Source: Niabella aurantiaca DSM 17617
GTDB taxonomy: Bacteria; Bacteroidota; Bacteroidia; Chitinophagales; Chitinophagaceae
Assembly: GCF_000374125.1 (NCBI RefSeq)
Contig: NZ_KB893645.1
Coordinates: 124,109-188,108 of the forward strand
Length of the DNA stretch: 64,000 nucleotides
Direction: 5' to 3'
The notes under the pieces are model-generated. The model was not told where the DNA came from and made no database searches. It saw nothing but the letters and a program-made list of their open reading frames with translations. Of this stretch, positions 33,898 through 42,193 are shown piece by piece. The stretch's first letter is position 1. Every line of letters starts with the position of its first letter. Both the position numbers and the translations under genes were made by a program.

Positions 33898-35328
33898 CTA
33901 TGGTGCTTCCCGCAACAGCGGCATGCTCATACAATGAAAGCCACCCCTGGCTCTTGAAAGCTCTGCCGACGGAATAGTGATGAATGCATTGTTCAGCTTT
34001 TCCGGCTCAACAGCTCCGCTTTCCAGTTGCGGCAGCAGGGTTTTAATGTCGATAATCCGGAATCCTTCTTTGCGAAAAGCCTCCAGGGTCTTGTCGTTCC
34101 GGTCGTAACCCACCACTACGCCGTCTTTCAGGGCCAGGAGGTTGCAGCTGTCCGTCCACTGCTCCCTCAGGTCGAAAGGAAATTCGTCATTGCCGGAATG
34201 AATGATCGTTACCTTTCCTTTTACCTTAAGGTCGTTCCTGCTGATGTCAGTCAGCAGGTCCTCAAGATTTGTAAAGCGCACCGGATGGGAAAGATTGTTT
34301 TTCCGGAACTGGATAATGGAAACCGCCATTTCGGGCTTCTGGTCTTCGATGGCTCTCAGGATCACATCGCTCATTTCTTTTTTAGCACGTTTTTTTGAAA
34401 AGGCTCCAAGCATGACCCAGGTGTCTTTTTTTACCTGCGTAAAGATCGTATCGATATGCATGTACTCCCGTTTTTGCGGGATCTGCACCAGGGTCACTTT
34501 GCTGACGATATTCTTTTTAAAAAGCGTGGTGGCCACCTGGTGCGCCGCAGCCATGCTGGTGCGTTCGCTGATGCCGATGACCACATGGTTGCTGCTGACC
34601 ACCATAACATCACCGCCCTCCAGCGTAACATTGTACTCATCAGCGTCTACCGGCAGCAGAAAATGATAGGGGCTGTCAGACAGTTCAATGATGTTCTGGC
34701 GGTAGTCCTTAAAGAGCGGGTGGTTAAAGAAAATATACTTCATCAGCAATGCTTCCCGCAGCCGAGCTTTTTTTGCTGGTTTGTTCAGGAGGATGTGGTC
34801 CTTTATAACAATACCGATATCGCGCGTAAAAATAAAATTGGGCACCGGGGGAAACAGCATCTCCAGGTCGTTGCCGGTACCGCTGATGAATATTTTGGCC
34901 AACTCTTCGGGCTTTTGCGTCAGCAGCATTTCCTGGGTCTGGTAGGAGCAGTTCTCGATCGCACACACGGAAGCTACCAGTTTTTGTTTGATAGCGGCGG
35001 TCCGGAGTATTTCTGCCAGCAGTACCTCTATTTCAATAACGTTCCGCGAATTGTGGAAACCGGCTTTCCCGGGCTTGAAAAAATGATGATCATTTTTGGG
35101 GTCATCGATGGATCGTAAACGTCCTTTTATCCGTGCAGGATCCAGAAAATACAGGAGCAACTTTGTATAATAATCGTACTCCTTCCGCCGGATGGTGTCC
35201 AGGTGCACGATATCTTCAAACAGCCAGTCCTGTGCTTTGGAAGGGATCACTTTTCCGATACCACTGTCCGGGCTGTGCACCAATAGTTTTTTTAGTAAAC
35301 CGATCTCCGACGTTACATTTATTTGCAT
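33898..35328 (-). CDS. Arginine deiminase-family protein
   Basis: 476 aa from the ATG at 35328, the usual start (MQINVTSEIGLLKKLLVHSPD). Superfamily landmarks: FTRDIGIV, LEGGDVMVVSSNHVVIGISERTS cut across two blocks, HIDTIFTQV with the catalytic His, and GGFHCMSMPLLRE with nucleophile Cys466. Longer than ArcA (about 410 aa), with an extra helical segment around 75-130. Probably hydrolyses arginine or a related guanidine. No arcB/arcC is nearby. Confidence 0.82.
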   Translation of the reverse strand: MQINVTSEIGLLKKLLVHSPDSGIGKVIPSKAQDWLFEDIVHLDTIRRKEYDYYTKLLLYFLDPARIKGRLRSIDDPKNDHHFFKPGKAGFHNSRNVIEIEVLLAEILRTAAIKQKLVASVCAIENCSYQTQEMLLTQKPEELAKIFISGTGNDLEMLFPPVPNFIFTRDIGIVIKDHILLNKPAKKARLREALLMKYIFFNHPLFKDYRQNIIELSDSPYHFLLPVDADEYNVTLEGGDVMVVSSNHVVIGISERTSMAAAHQVATTLFKKNIVSKVTLVQIPQKREYMHIDTIFTQVKKDTWVMLGAFSKKRAKKEMSDVILRAIEDQKPEMAVSIIQFRKNNLSHPVRFTNLEDLLTDISRNDLKVKGKVTIIHSGNDEFPFDLREQWTDSCNLLALKDGVVVGYDRNDKTLEAFRKEGFRIIDIKTLLPQLESGAVEPEKLNNAFITIPSAELSRARGGFHCMSMPLLREAP

Positions 35329-35561
35329 ATAGAATAATTGAAAGCTAACGCTTGTTATTAACAAAAATAAGGGAATGAATGTTTTCGGTCAACGTTCGGT
35401 GCGTTAACATTTTTTGCTGCAGGCGTTTTTATAGCGGAGAAGGGAGGCCGGTGAGAGTTTCGGGGGCAACACGGCCCTGGTGCGGTATAGTGTCCGCTGC
35501 TCTTAATACAAAATGGTATCCGGCAAAATGTTCCGCATCCAAGTTCTTTTAATTAGCTTGC

Positions 35562-36452
35562 ATGCTGATGAAAAAGGCGTTTTTACAATTGCATATCGCC
35601 GTGTTATTGGCGGGGTTTACGGGTATTTTGGGAGAGCTGATCACGTTAAATGAGGGGCTGCTGGTCTGGTACCGGTTGCTGATTGCAGCGGTGACGCTTT
35701 GGGTGCTGATGCGCGTAACGGGCAAGCTGCAAAAATTGCCGGTAAAAGAGGTTCTGAAAATATCCGGGATCGGCTTTTTGTCGGCATTACACTGGGTATT
35801 TTTTTATGCGTCCATCAAATACGGCAATGTGTCCATCGGGTTGGTCTGCCTGTCGGCAGTAGGATTTTTTTCGGCCCTGCTGGAACCCCTGCTTAACCGG
35901 GTTCCGATAAAGAGAGCGGAACTGATCCTGGGGCTTTGCTCGGTATTCGGGATCTATCTTATTTTTCATTTTGATGCCCAATACAAGCTGGGGATCATAC
36001 TGGGGTTCGTTTCTTCCTTTTTTGCAGCGCTGTTCCCCATCCTGCTGAAGTTTTCAATGAAGCGGGTCAACATGCAAACGGTATTGACCTGGCAAATGAC
36101 CGGTGGGTTTATCACGCTTTCGCTCCTTATGCCTTTTTACCTCCGGATGTTCCCGGTGCAAACGCTGCTGCCTTCCGTAAGCGATCTTTTATGGTTGCTG
36201 GTGCTGGCCTGGCTCTGTTCCGTGGTTGCCTTTCAGTTTTCCATGAGCGCATTGAAAAAGCTTTCCGCTTTTACAGTAAGTTTGTCCTACAACCTGGAAC
36301 CCTTGTACGGGATCCTGATGGCGTTCATCATCCTGAAGGAGAACAAATCGCTGAACAACGGGTTCTACCTGGGGTTTACCATCATCAGCCTCACCCTGAT
36401 CCTGCATGCAGTGATCCTGAAGCGGAACAGCCGGAAGGCGATGGATTCGTGA
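35562..36452 (+). CDS. EamA/DMT-family membrane transporter
   Basis: 296 aa with about ten hydrophobic segments in two EamA repeats (roughly 10-140 and 150-290). GFLSALHWVFFYASIKYGNVSIG and YNLEPLYGILMAFIILKENK are typical. Metabolite exporter of unknown substrate. A second ATG at 35568 is equally possible. A degenerate -7 box (TTAGCTTG, 35553-35560) abuts the start. Confidence 0.85.
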   Translation: MLMKKAFLQLHIAVLLAGFTGILGELITLNEGLLVWYRLLIAAVTLWVLMRVTGKLQKLPVKEVLKISGIGFLSALHWVFFYASIKYGNVSIGLVCLSAVGFFSALLEPLLNRVPIKRAELILGLCSVFGIYLIFHFDAQYKLGIILGFVSSFFAALFPILLKFSMKRVNMQTVLTWQMTGGFITLSLLMPFYLRMFPVQTLLPSVSDLLWLLVLAWLCSVVAFQFSMSALKKLSAFTVSLSYNLEPLYGILMAFIILKENKSLNNGFYLGFTIISLTLILHAVILKRNSRKAMDS

Positions 36453-36547
36453 CAGGGGAGCGGAACCTGAAGATCCTGTGCTGATACAGAGGGGGGCTGA
36501 TCGCGCAACAACTGTATGACAGACGAATGTCTATGCTGAAGGGGAGA

Positions 36548-36874
36548 CTAATTTTTATATTTGCCCAATGTATAGGTCCCTTTTCCGATGTTTCCGCCAT
36601 CGTTATATAGTTGAAGTAAAAATACCGACGAGGAATTGTCATTGACCATAGCCGAGCCGGCAGTTAGTAATACATTTTCCCATTTGGTGCCCGCGGCGTT
36701 CCTTATTCCCTGGAAATAAGGCAAAATGTCTGCTCCGTAAAGGTAGCTTTTAGTGGTTCCGTCAACCTTTGCATCAAAATAGTATCCTTCTTTATGACCG
36801 TTCCTGTCTTTTGAACATGCTGCTAATTGTAAGACCACAGCAATGATAGCAAAGAATGTGACTTTTGTTCTCAT
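36548..36874 (-). CDS. Small lipoprotein, unknown function
   Basis: 108 aa. Signal II sequence MRTKVTFFAIIAVVLQLAAC with lipobox LAAC-S, so Lgt-modified. The mature part (YYFDAKVDGTTKSYLYGADI ... GKGTYTLGKY) resembles small Bacteroidota lipoproteins with a beta-sandwich. I cannot assign a family. It converges with the EamA gene. Confidence 0.7.
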   Translation of the reverse strand: MRTKVTFFAIIAVVLQLAACSKDRNGHKEGYYFDAKVDGTTKSYLYGADILPYFQGIRNAAGTKWENVLLTAGSAMVNDNSSSVFLLQLYNDGGNIGKGTYTLGKYKN

Positions 36875-37074
36875 TTTTTCTTTAGGTTATTGGCGAAATG
36901 AAGGTATCGCCTTGTTAATGATTGAATTTCGAAGGGTTTTACTTTATCCTCAAAACAATAGGGTCGCTATTTGTTTTTTGGGTACATGCTGGTGTAATTT
37001 TGGTTCCCGGATCCCTGGGATTTAGAAATTGGCGTTTAGAATCTCTAATTTAGTATCTTTCATCTTCCAAAGAA

Positions 37075-37959
37075 ATGCATATGAAAACGGACTTCGAAAA
37101 ACAATTTAAGGCAGACGGGAATTTTAAATTAAAAAATTATTCCACCGACATCTCCTCCAAAATAAAGGCTGCAGATGCGAAAGAGCGGCTGAAAGAAATC
37201 CGCAAAGAATTAAGCGCCTTTCAGGAGAAATTGTATGCGCACAACCGGTACAGTGTGCTGGTTTGCCTGCAGGGAATGGATACCGCAGGCAAGGATAGCC
37301 TGATCCGTGAGGTATTTGAAGAGTTCAACGCCCGGGGTGTGGTGGTCAACAGCTTTAAAACGCCCTCTGCGCTTGAGTTGCAGCACGATTATCTGTGGCG
37401 TCATGCCATTGCGTTGCCGCAAAAGGGGAAATTTGGTGTATTCAACCGGACGCATTATGAAAATGTGCTGGTGACCCGGGTGCACCCGGAATACTTGCTT
37501 CACGAGAATATACCGGGCGTGGAAACCGTAAACGACCTGCCGGAGGATTTCTGGAAAAAACGCTTTGAACAGATCAATCATTTTGAGGCGCAGCTGGTTG
37601 ATAACGGGACCCTCCTGTTTAAATTTTTCCTGCATCTCAGTAAAGAAGAGCAGAAGGCACGCCTGCTCAGACGGCTGGAAAAAGAAAAACATCAGTGGAA
37701 ATTTTCACCGGGCGACCTTGCGGAAAGAAAATTATGGGGGCGCTATATGTCTTGTTATGAAGATGCGCTCCGGCATACCAGTCCGGCAAAAGCGCCCTGG
37801 CATGTGATCCCCGCTGATGATAAGGATATCTGCCGTTTTCTGGTGGCTTCCATTCTCCTGGAGCGGCTGAAGACCTATAAGGATATCTGCTATCCCCAAC
37901 CCGGAAAGGAAATAAAGGACCATATCCGGCAATATAAGAAACAGCTGGAACAGGAATGA
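37075..37959 (+). CDS. PPK2-family polyphosphate:nucleotide phosphotransferase
   Basis: 294 aa (ATG at 37081 also possible). Walker A GMDTAGKDS (67-75), lid/Walker B-like NRTHYENVLVTRVHPE and RRLEKEKHQWKFSPGDL. This is the PPK2 group that phosphorylates nucleoside mono- or diphosphates from polyphosphate. Cytosolic. A TATCTTTC box about 20 bases upstream is a near match to the -7 consensus. Confidence 0.9.
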   Translation: MHMKTDFEKQFKADGNFKLKNYSTDISSKIKAADAKERLKEIRKELSAFQEKLYAHNRYSVLVCLQGMDTAGKDSLIREVFEEFNARGVVVNSFKTPSALELQHDYLWRHAIALPQKGKFGVFNRTHYENVLVTRVHPEYLLHENIPGVETVNDLPEDFWKKRFEQINHFEAQLVDNGTLLFKFFLHLSKEEQKARLLRRLEKEKHQWKFSPGDLAERKLWGRYMSCYEDALRHTSPAKAPWHVIPADDKDICRFLVASILLERLKTYKDICYPQPGKEIKDHIRQYKKQLEQE

Positions 37960-38087
37960 CTGCTGTGGAAAGCCCCTCCGGACAGGTCCGGATCGTAATA
38001 TCCTATTTGAATAGCAGACTGTTGTCGTTATAATTTGAAGTTATGGGCTATCTGGATTCATCATTTCTTTCTTCCTGCGGGTCCGCT

Positions 38088-38095
38088 TAGTTTTG
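38088..38095 (+). promoter_or_regulatory. -7 box TAGTTTTG before the TsdA-like gene
   Basis: TAnnTTTG match, 22 bases before the ATG at 38118. Confidence 0.45.
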
Positions 38096-38117
38096 CTGTA
38101 TAAAAGATGCAGCACAG

Positions 38118-39122
38118 ATGAAAGCTTTTTTGATACCCGGAGTTATATTTTTGGTGATGATCCTTGTGATCCTTTTGGAAAACGGATGCGCCGGACGGGA
38201 ACGCTCCGGTTCCGGACAGGACAGAAATACAGGAGCGGCTGCCCCGGAAGAGGAGGCCGTCTGGACGGGCTGGAACTGTTACCAGATACCGGACTACACA
38301 GAAGAAGGCCGGCTGATCCGGTATGGCTATGACCTGATCACAAATACGTCTTATTACCTGGGTCCGAAGGGAACCGTAGCGGCGCTGACTAATGGTATGA
38401 ACTGCCAGAACTGTCATCTGAAAGGAGGAACAGTACCTTATGGAAACAATTTTGGAAAGGTGTTTGCAACCTACCCGTTGTACCGGGCACGGAATAACGG
38501 TATCCAGGATATTTATACAAGGGTGAACGATTGTTTTCAGCGAAGTCTTAACGGGAAGACGCTGGATACGGCTTCAAAAGAGATGCAGGCCCTTTATGCC
38601 TACATCCGGTGGGTAGGGGATGGGGTTCCCAAGGGCAGGGCATTGCCTGGAACGACCATTATGAAACTGCGCTTTCTGGACAGGGCCGCCGATCCGGCAA
38701 AGGGAAAGAGCGTTTACCGGGACCGGTGCGCAACCTGCCATGGAAGCGATGGTGCCGGCCAGCCGGATGCCGGGGGCACCGGGCATCTGTACCCGCCTTT
38801 ATGGGGGGCCGGAAGCTTTAATGACGGCGCGGGGCTGTTTCGCCTGCGGGCGATGGCGGGGTTTATTAAAAACAATATGCCGCTGGGAACCACGTATCGC
38901 AGCCCCCGGCTTACTGATGAAGAAGCATGGGATGTTGCGGCCTACATCGAGAGCCAGCCACGCCCGCAGTTTGATCAGCGGGCAGACTGGAAGCTGCTTG
39001 CAAAAAAACCGCTTGATGCTCCTTACGGGCCCTATATCGACAGCTTTTCTGAACGGCAGCATAAGTATGGCCCTTACGGCCCGATCGAGATCGCACAGGC
39101 GGCATTGAAAAAAATACTTTAG
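38118..39122 (+). CDS. Dihaem c-type cytochrome, thiosulfate dehydrogenase (TsdA)-like
   Basis: 334 aa. N-terminal membrane anchor (4-20), possibly followed by a lipid-modified Cys24, though the lipobox (ENGC) is poor. Two haem sites: CQNCH (96-100) and CATCH (204-208). The layout around haem 1 (NGMNCQNCHLKGG, PYGNNFG, ATYPLYRARNN, VNDCFQRSLNG) matches TsdA thiosulfate dehydrogenase/tetrathionate reductase, including a Cys at 139 in NDCFQRS. Probably periplasm-facing. A DsrE-like gene follows by 40 bases, supporting sulfur chemistry. Confidence 0.82.
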   Translation: MKAFLIPGVIFLVMILVILLENGCAGRERSGSGQDRNTGAAAPEEEAVWTGWNCYQIPDYTEEGRLIRYGYDLITNTSYYLGPKGTVAALTNGMNCQNCHLKGGTVPYGNNFGKVFATYPLYRARNNGIQDIYTRVNDCFQRSLNGKTLDTASKEMQALYAYIRWVGDGVPKGRALPGTTIMKLRFLDRAADPAKGKSVYRDRCATCHGSDGAGQPDAGGTGHLYPPLWGAGSFNDGAGLFRLRAMAGFIKNNMPLGTTYRSPRLTDEEAWDVAAYIESQPRPQFDQRADWKLLAKKPLDAPYGPYIDSFSERQHKYGPYGPIEIAQAALKKIL

Positions 39123-39162
39123 ATGGAATGATAGTTCCATTTCATATTTAAAAAAAAGAACA

Positions 39163-39627
39163 ATGAAACAGATCTTACTGGTGATAGGATGTCTGATATT
39201 GAATGGGGCAATATCCGCACAGCAATTGACCAAACAGGAAGAAAAGAACCGGAGTTTTACCGGCGCAATGGCAAAGCAGGAACAATACCGGGTGATCTAT
39301 CAAATGGATAACGGTGATCCGAAGTCAATTGAGAAAGTATTGCGCAACCTGAACAATGCATTGAACGATCCGCGGCTGAAGGGGAAATTGCAGGCTGAGC
39401 TGGTGGCTTTCAGCGGAGGCACAGATGCTTACATAAAAGGGAGTAAGTACGGGAACGCGTTAAAACAACTGGTAGCAAAAGGCGTGATCGTGGTGCAATG
39501 TGCCAATACCCTGAAGGAACGGAAAATTGAACGGGAAAGCATCTATGATTTTATAGGGCTGGTGCCCAGCGGCAATGGAGAACTGATCCTGCGTCAGGCC
39601 GAAGGCTGGTCGGTGATCAAACCCTGA
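39163..39627 (+). CDS. Exported DsrE-family protein
   Basis: 154 aa with a signal peptide (MKQILLVIGCLILNGAISAQ). The mature fold is DsrE-like: YRVIYQMDNGDPKSIEKVLRN, LQAELVAFSGGTDAYIKGS and LVAKGVIVVQCANTLKER; the single Cys in VVQCANTL is where the sulfur-carrying residue sits in related proteins. Likely a periplasmic sulfur relay or binding protein working with the TsdA-like cytochrome. Confidence 0.78.
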   Translation: MKQILLVIGCLILNGAISAQQLTKQEEKNRSFTGAMAKQEQYRVIYQMDNGDPKSIEKVLRNLNNALNDPRLKGKLQAELVAFSGGTDAYIKGSKYGNALKQLVAKGVIVVQCANTLKERKIERESIYDFIGLVPSGNGELILRQAEGWSVIKP

Positions 39628-39797
39628 GATCGTTCTGGTGAAGAACGGCGGGCTGACCAGGGTCTGTTTTAGAGCAGATTGCCATTCCGGACTTCCGTTC
39701 GCCCGTTGAGGCAAGAGCCGGGGTGGCACCAATGAAGATCTTTTGATCATATCCTCCGGCTGCTGTGCTGCCCGGGAGCAATAAAAAATAATCAGAA

Positions 39798-40709
39798 GTG
39801 AAAACAGTATTTATGATCCTGGTGCTTTGCCAGATCAGTGCCGGTTTTATAGCGGCGCAGGAGCATCGTTTTGACCCACCCTGGAACGAGCCACCGCAGA
39901 GCGCTATAAGGTTTACCGTTCCGGGTGTGGATAATGTTCCGGATCTGTTTGGCGATATTAATGATCCGCAGCTGGTGGTGTTTTTTGCAGGCAACCAGTT
40001 TATGTGTGTGGACGCGTTGCTGAATGCTTTTAAAAAAGCTTACCCGTGTTATACCCGGGTATTCGCAGAAACATTACCCCCGGGGATCCTTGCAAAGCAA
40101 ATGGAGGGTGGGTCATTAACAATGGGAAACCTCCGCATTACCCTGAAACCGGATGTATATACCGCCGGCAAAACGAGGATGGATGCAATGGCACCCCTCT
40201 TTGCAGATACCACAGCATATGCTTACAACAAGCTGGCCATAATGGTGCGCAAAGGAAACCCCGGCAAGATCAGCGGGCTGAAGGACCTGGGCAGAAAAGA
40301 GATATTGGTGGCAATGCCCAACCCCGAATTTGAAGGCATTGGCAAAAAAATTGAAGCCGCCTACATCAAGGCCGGTGGTGAGCCGCTGAAAGACCGGATC
40401 ATGGATCAGAAAGTAAAAGACCATACAACACGGCTTACCCGGATCCATCACCGTCAAACGCCGATGTGGATGCTGTATGGAAAAAGCGATGCAGGACCTG
40501 TCTGGTATTCGGAGGCATATTACCAGGTAATGATCGGGCATCCGGTGGAGCTGGTGCCGGTACCGGATCATGAAAACATCCGGTCCACGTATATAGCCGG
40601 AATATTAAAGGAGGCGCCGCACCGGCAGGCGGCAAAGGATTTTATGCATTTTCTGAAAAGCAGCCAGGCCCGGGCGATTTACCGTAAATATGGCTTTACC
40701 ACGCCCTGA
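39798..40709 (+). CDS. Extracytoplasmic substrate-binding protein, ModA-like
   Basis: 303 aa with a signal peptide (MKTVFMILVLCQISAGFIAAQ); the start codon is GTG at 39798. Two-lobe binding-protein features: LVVFFAGNQFMCVDALLNAF near the N-terminus, LAIMVRKGNPGKISGLKDLG in the middle, and DFMHFLKSSQARAIYRKYGF at the end, as in molybdate-type binding proteins. No ABC permease or ATPase lies nearby. Same strand as the TsdA/DsrE pair after a 170-base gap; a role in oxyanion sensing is a guess. Confidence 0.72.
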   Translation: MKTVFMILVLCQISAGFIAAQEHRFDPPWNEPPQSAIRFTVPGVDNVPDLFGDINDPQLVVFFAGNQFMCVDALLNAFKKAYPCYTRVFAETLPPGILAKQMEGGSLTMGNLRITLKPDVYTAGKTRMDAMAPLFADTTAYAYNKLAIMVRKGNPGKISGLKDLGRKEILVAMPNPEFEGIGKKIEAAYIKAGGEPLKDRIMDQKVKDHTTRLTRIHHRQTPMWMLYGKSDAGPVWYSEAYYQVMIGHPVELVPVPDHENIRSTYIAGILKEAPHRQAAKDFMHFLKSSQARAIYRKYGFTTP

Positions 40710-40775
40710 CCGCAGCTGTTCTTTCTTCCGGAAGACCGGGGGATCCTGTTCCGGGAAAAATCAAAAAACATTTTT

Positions 40776-40805
40776 TTGTCATCAAACGGCCAACCCTTAC
40801 TTTTG
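40776..40805 (+). promoter_or_regulatory. Consensus promoter of tRNA-Ser
   Basis: TTG (40776-40778), 19-base spacer, TACTTTTG (40798-40805): an exact match to the Bacteroidota TTG-N19-TAnnTTTG promoter. The mature tRNA 5' end is only 5 bases after the box. Confidence 0.75.
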
Positions 40806-40809
40806 CCGC

Positions 40810-40894
40810 GGAGAGCTGGCAGAGTGGTCGAATGCGGCGGTCTTGAAAACCGTTGACTGTAACAGGTCCGGGGGTTCGAATCCCTCGCTCTCCG
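40810..40894 (+). tRNA. tRNA-Ser (UGA anticodon)
   Basis: 85 nt cloverleaf with a long variable arm (class II). Acceptor GGAGAGC pairs with GCTCTCC (40887-40893), discriminator G40894; no CCA encoded. Anticodon stem GCGGT/ACCGT with loop CTTGAAA gives TGA at 40844-40846, reading UCA codons. T-loop GGTTCGAATCC is intact. It starts about at the predicted transcription start, so little 5' processing would be needed. Confidence 0.95.
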
Positions 40895-40950
40895 CTTTTA
40901 AAAGCCCTTTTCTGAGCAAGCTGCCATCTCCCAATCCTGCTGTAGTATTA

Positions 40951-41373
40951 ACCAGTCTGATCTGCAGGCGCTACATTTGAATTATAGACACGCCAAATGA
41001 GCTTCTTGCTGGTTGCATCCGGATACAGTCACCTGCGACTTTTCCCAATTGTTAGAGGGATATGCTGTTTATCGAAGTGCATTTCATTTATCAAAACAGG
41101 GGATATCCGCACCTTGCATGTAACAAGCGCCGATCCTCTATTTTTTACTTTCACGGTTGCCATGGCTTCTCCGGGAGCAATGCAGGTAAGAACACCGTCT
41201 TTGTCAACTGTAGCAACCGGCTTCCTTATCATTCTTTTTCTCAGGAAAGACCTGAGATCCCGAACGGCAGGAATTCGCTGAATGAAGATCGGATTGCCTT
41301 TACTGCCTCTTCCGCAATTGATCAGTTTGCCACGCCCCTGAGTGGCAGGAAGCGCGTCGCTCTTTATATACCC
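40951..41373 (-). pseudogene. Remnant of a Big_2 (bacterial Ig-like) domain protein
   Basis: On the minus strand, an open frame without a start reads ... RKPVATVDKDGVLTCIAPGE then AMATVKVKNRGSALVTCKV, a recognisable Big_2 domain end, then INEMHFDKQHIPLTIGKSRR, the start of another, a TGA stop (41029-41031), and in the same frame LYPDATSKKLIWRVYNSNVA, the expected continuation. A TAG upstream and TAA at 40948-40950 bound it. This is a decayed surface protein gene next to the tRNA. Confidence 0.65.
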
Positions 41374-41436
41374 CTATGATACCCGATGCTATCGGATTTG
41401 GAATGTGTCCCAGGCCGGCATCGCATAAATCTTTAT

Positions 41437-41444
41437 TATATTTG
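41437..41444 (+). promoter_or_regulatory. -7 box TATATTTG for the DUF202 gene
   Basis: TAnnTTTG match about 46 bases before the ATG at 41491. The leader contains TTGGAGGATATC, a Shine-Dalgarno-like GGAGG about 10 bases before the start. Confidence 0.5.
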
Positions 41445-41490
41445 GGAGAAGCAGGAAACCGGGTTATTTTAAAATTGGAGGATATCAGAA

Positions 41491-41886
41491 ATGAATGAGA
41501 ATATGAGCAGCAAAACAAAAGGAGGCGCAAACGATCACCTGGCCAATGAAAGAACATTTTTGGCCTGGATACGGACGAGTATCGGTATCATGGGTTTTGG
41601 ATTTGTTGTGGTTAAGTTCTCATTATTTATGCGGCAGCTGGCTGCGGTACTGGAAGCGCCGCAGGCATTGCCCCGGGGTTCCGGTTTTTCCCAGGTTGTA
41701 GGAATTACACTGGTTGCGTTGGGGGGGCTCATCATTCTCCTCGCTTTTTTCCGGTACCAAAAAACCAAAAAGCAGCTGGAATCCGGAAGTTTTATTTATT
41801 CGGACTGGCTGGTCAAAGTGAGCGCTGTATTCATCTTCTTATGCAGTGTCCTGCTGTTTATTTATTTGTTCAGGAATATAAAGTAA
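41491..41886 (+). CDS. DUF202/YidH-family membrane protein
   Basis: 131 aa with three membrane segments (about 27-48, 70-90, 108-128). The family motif LANERTFLAWIRTSIGIMGFG (17-37, cut) is clear. Role unknown. An internal ATG at 41503 would remove four residues. It is upstream of, but not clearly co-transcribed with, the ric gene 300 bases on. Confidence 0.85.
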   Translation: MNENMSSKTKGGANDHLANERTFLAWIRTSIGIMGFGFVVVKFSLFMRQLAAVLEAPQALPRGSGFSQVVGITLVALGGLIILLAFFRYQKTKKQLESGSFIYSDWLVKVSAVFIFLCSVLLFIYLFRNIK

Positions 41887-42193
41887 TGACCCTGTATCAG
41901 CACCCCTTTCCCAGACCTTCTTTTTCCGCATAGAAGCTGTAAGCCATAAACCGGCATACCGGCGCATGACTGTAAGCTGGACAATAAAAGACATTTTTGT
42001 CTTCTATTGTGTTTTCTTCCTATCTTTGCTATGAAGCTGTTGCGTTTTTTTGGGCGCTGACGGGGAAGACCGGGGTCTAAGAACAACATGCGGACCCGCA
42101 GAGGAGGAGGCGGAATTCAAATAGGGGCCGGCCGCCGTTTTGCGAACGATAACAAGGGTAATACTGTTTTTTTAACTTTAAGTAGGTATAATT
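41887..42193. other. Regulatory spacer before ric
   Basis: 307 bases. Contains the dyad and promoter described separately (41982-42028) and a leader of about 160 bases with a purine-rich GCAGAGGAGGAGGCGG run and a GGGGCCGGCCGCCG block. No stable gene is seen; a nine-codon ATG frame at 42031 (MKLLRFFGR) is too short to judge. Confidence 0.45.
41982..42028 (+). promoter_or_regulatory. 12-bp dyad overlapping the ric promoter
   Basis: CAATAAAAGACA (41982-41993), four T, TGTCTTCTATTG (41998-42009): arms match at 11 of 12 positions. The -7 box TATCTTTG lies at 42021-42028, so the dyad centre is close to -37 and overlaps the -33 region. Such placement fits a transcription factor site, for example a Crp/Fnr-type or other NO/redox regulator; the regulator is not identified. 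Confidence 0.55.

Noticed and set aside
42031-42060. Nine-codon frame (MKLLRFFGR) starting right after the ric -7 box, a possible leader peptide
   Set aside because: The ATG is only 2 bases after the box, so it may not be transcribed, and such short frames are expected by chance.
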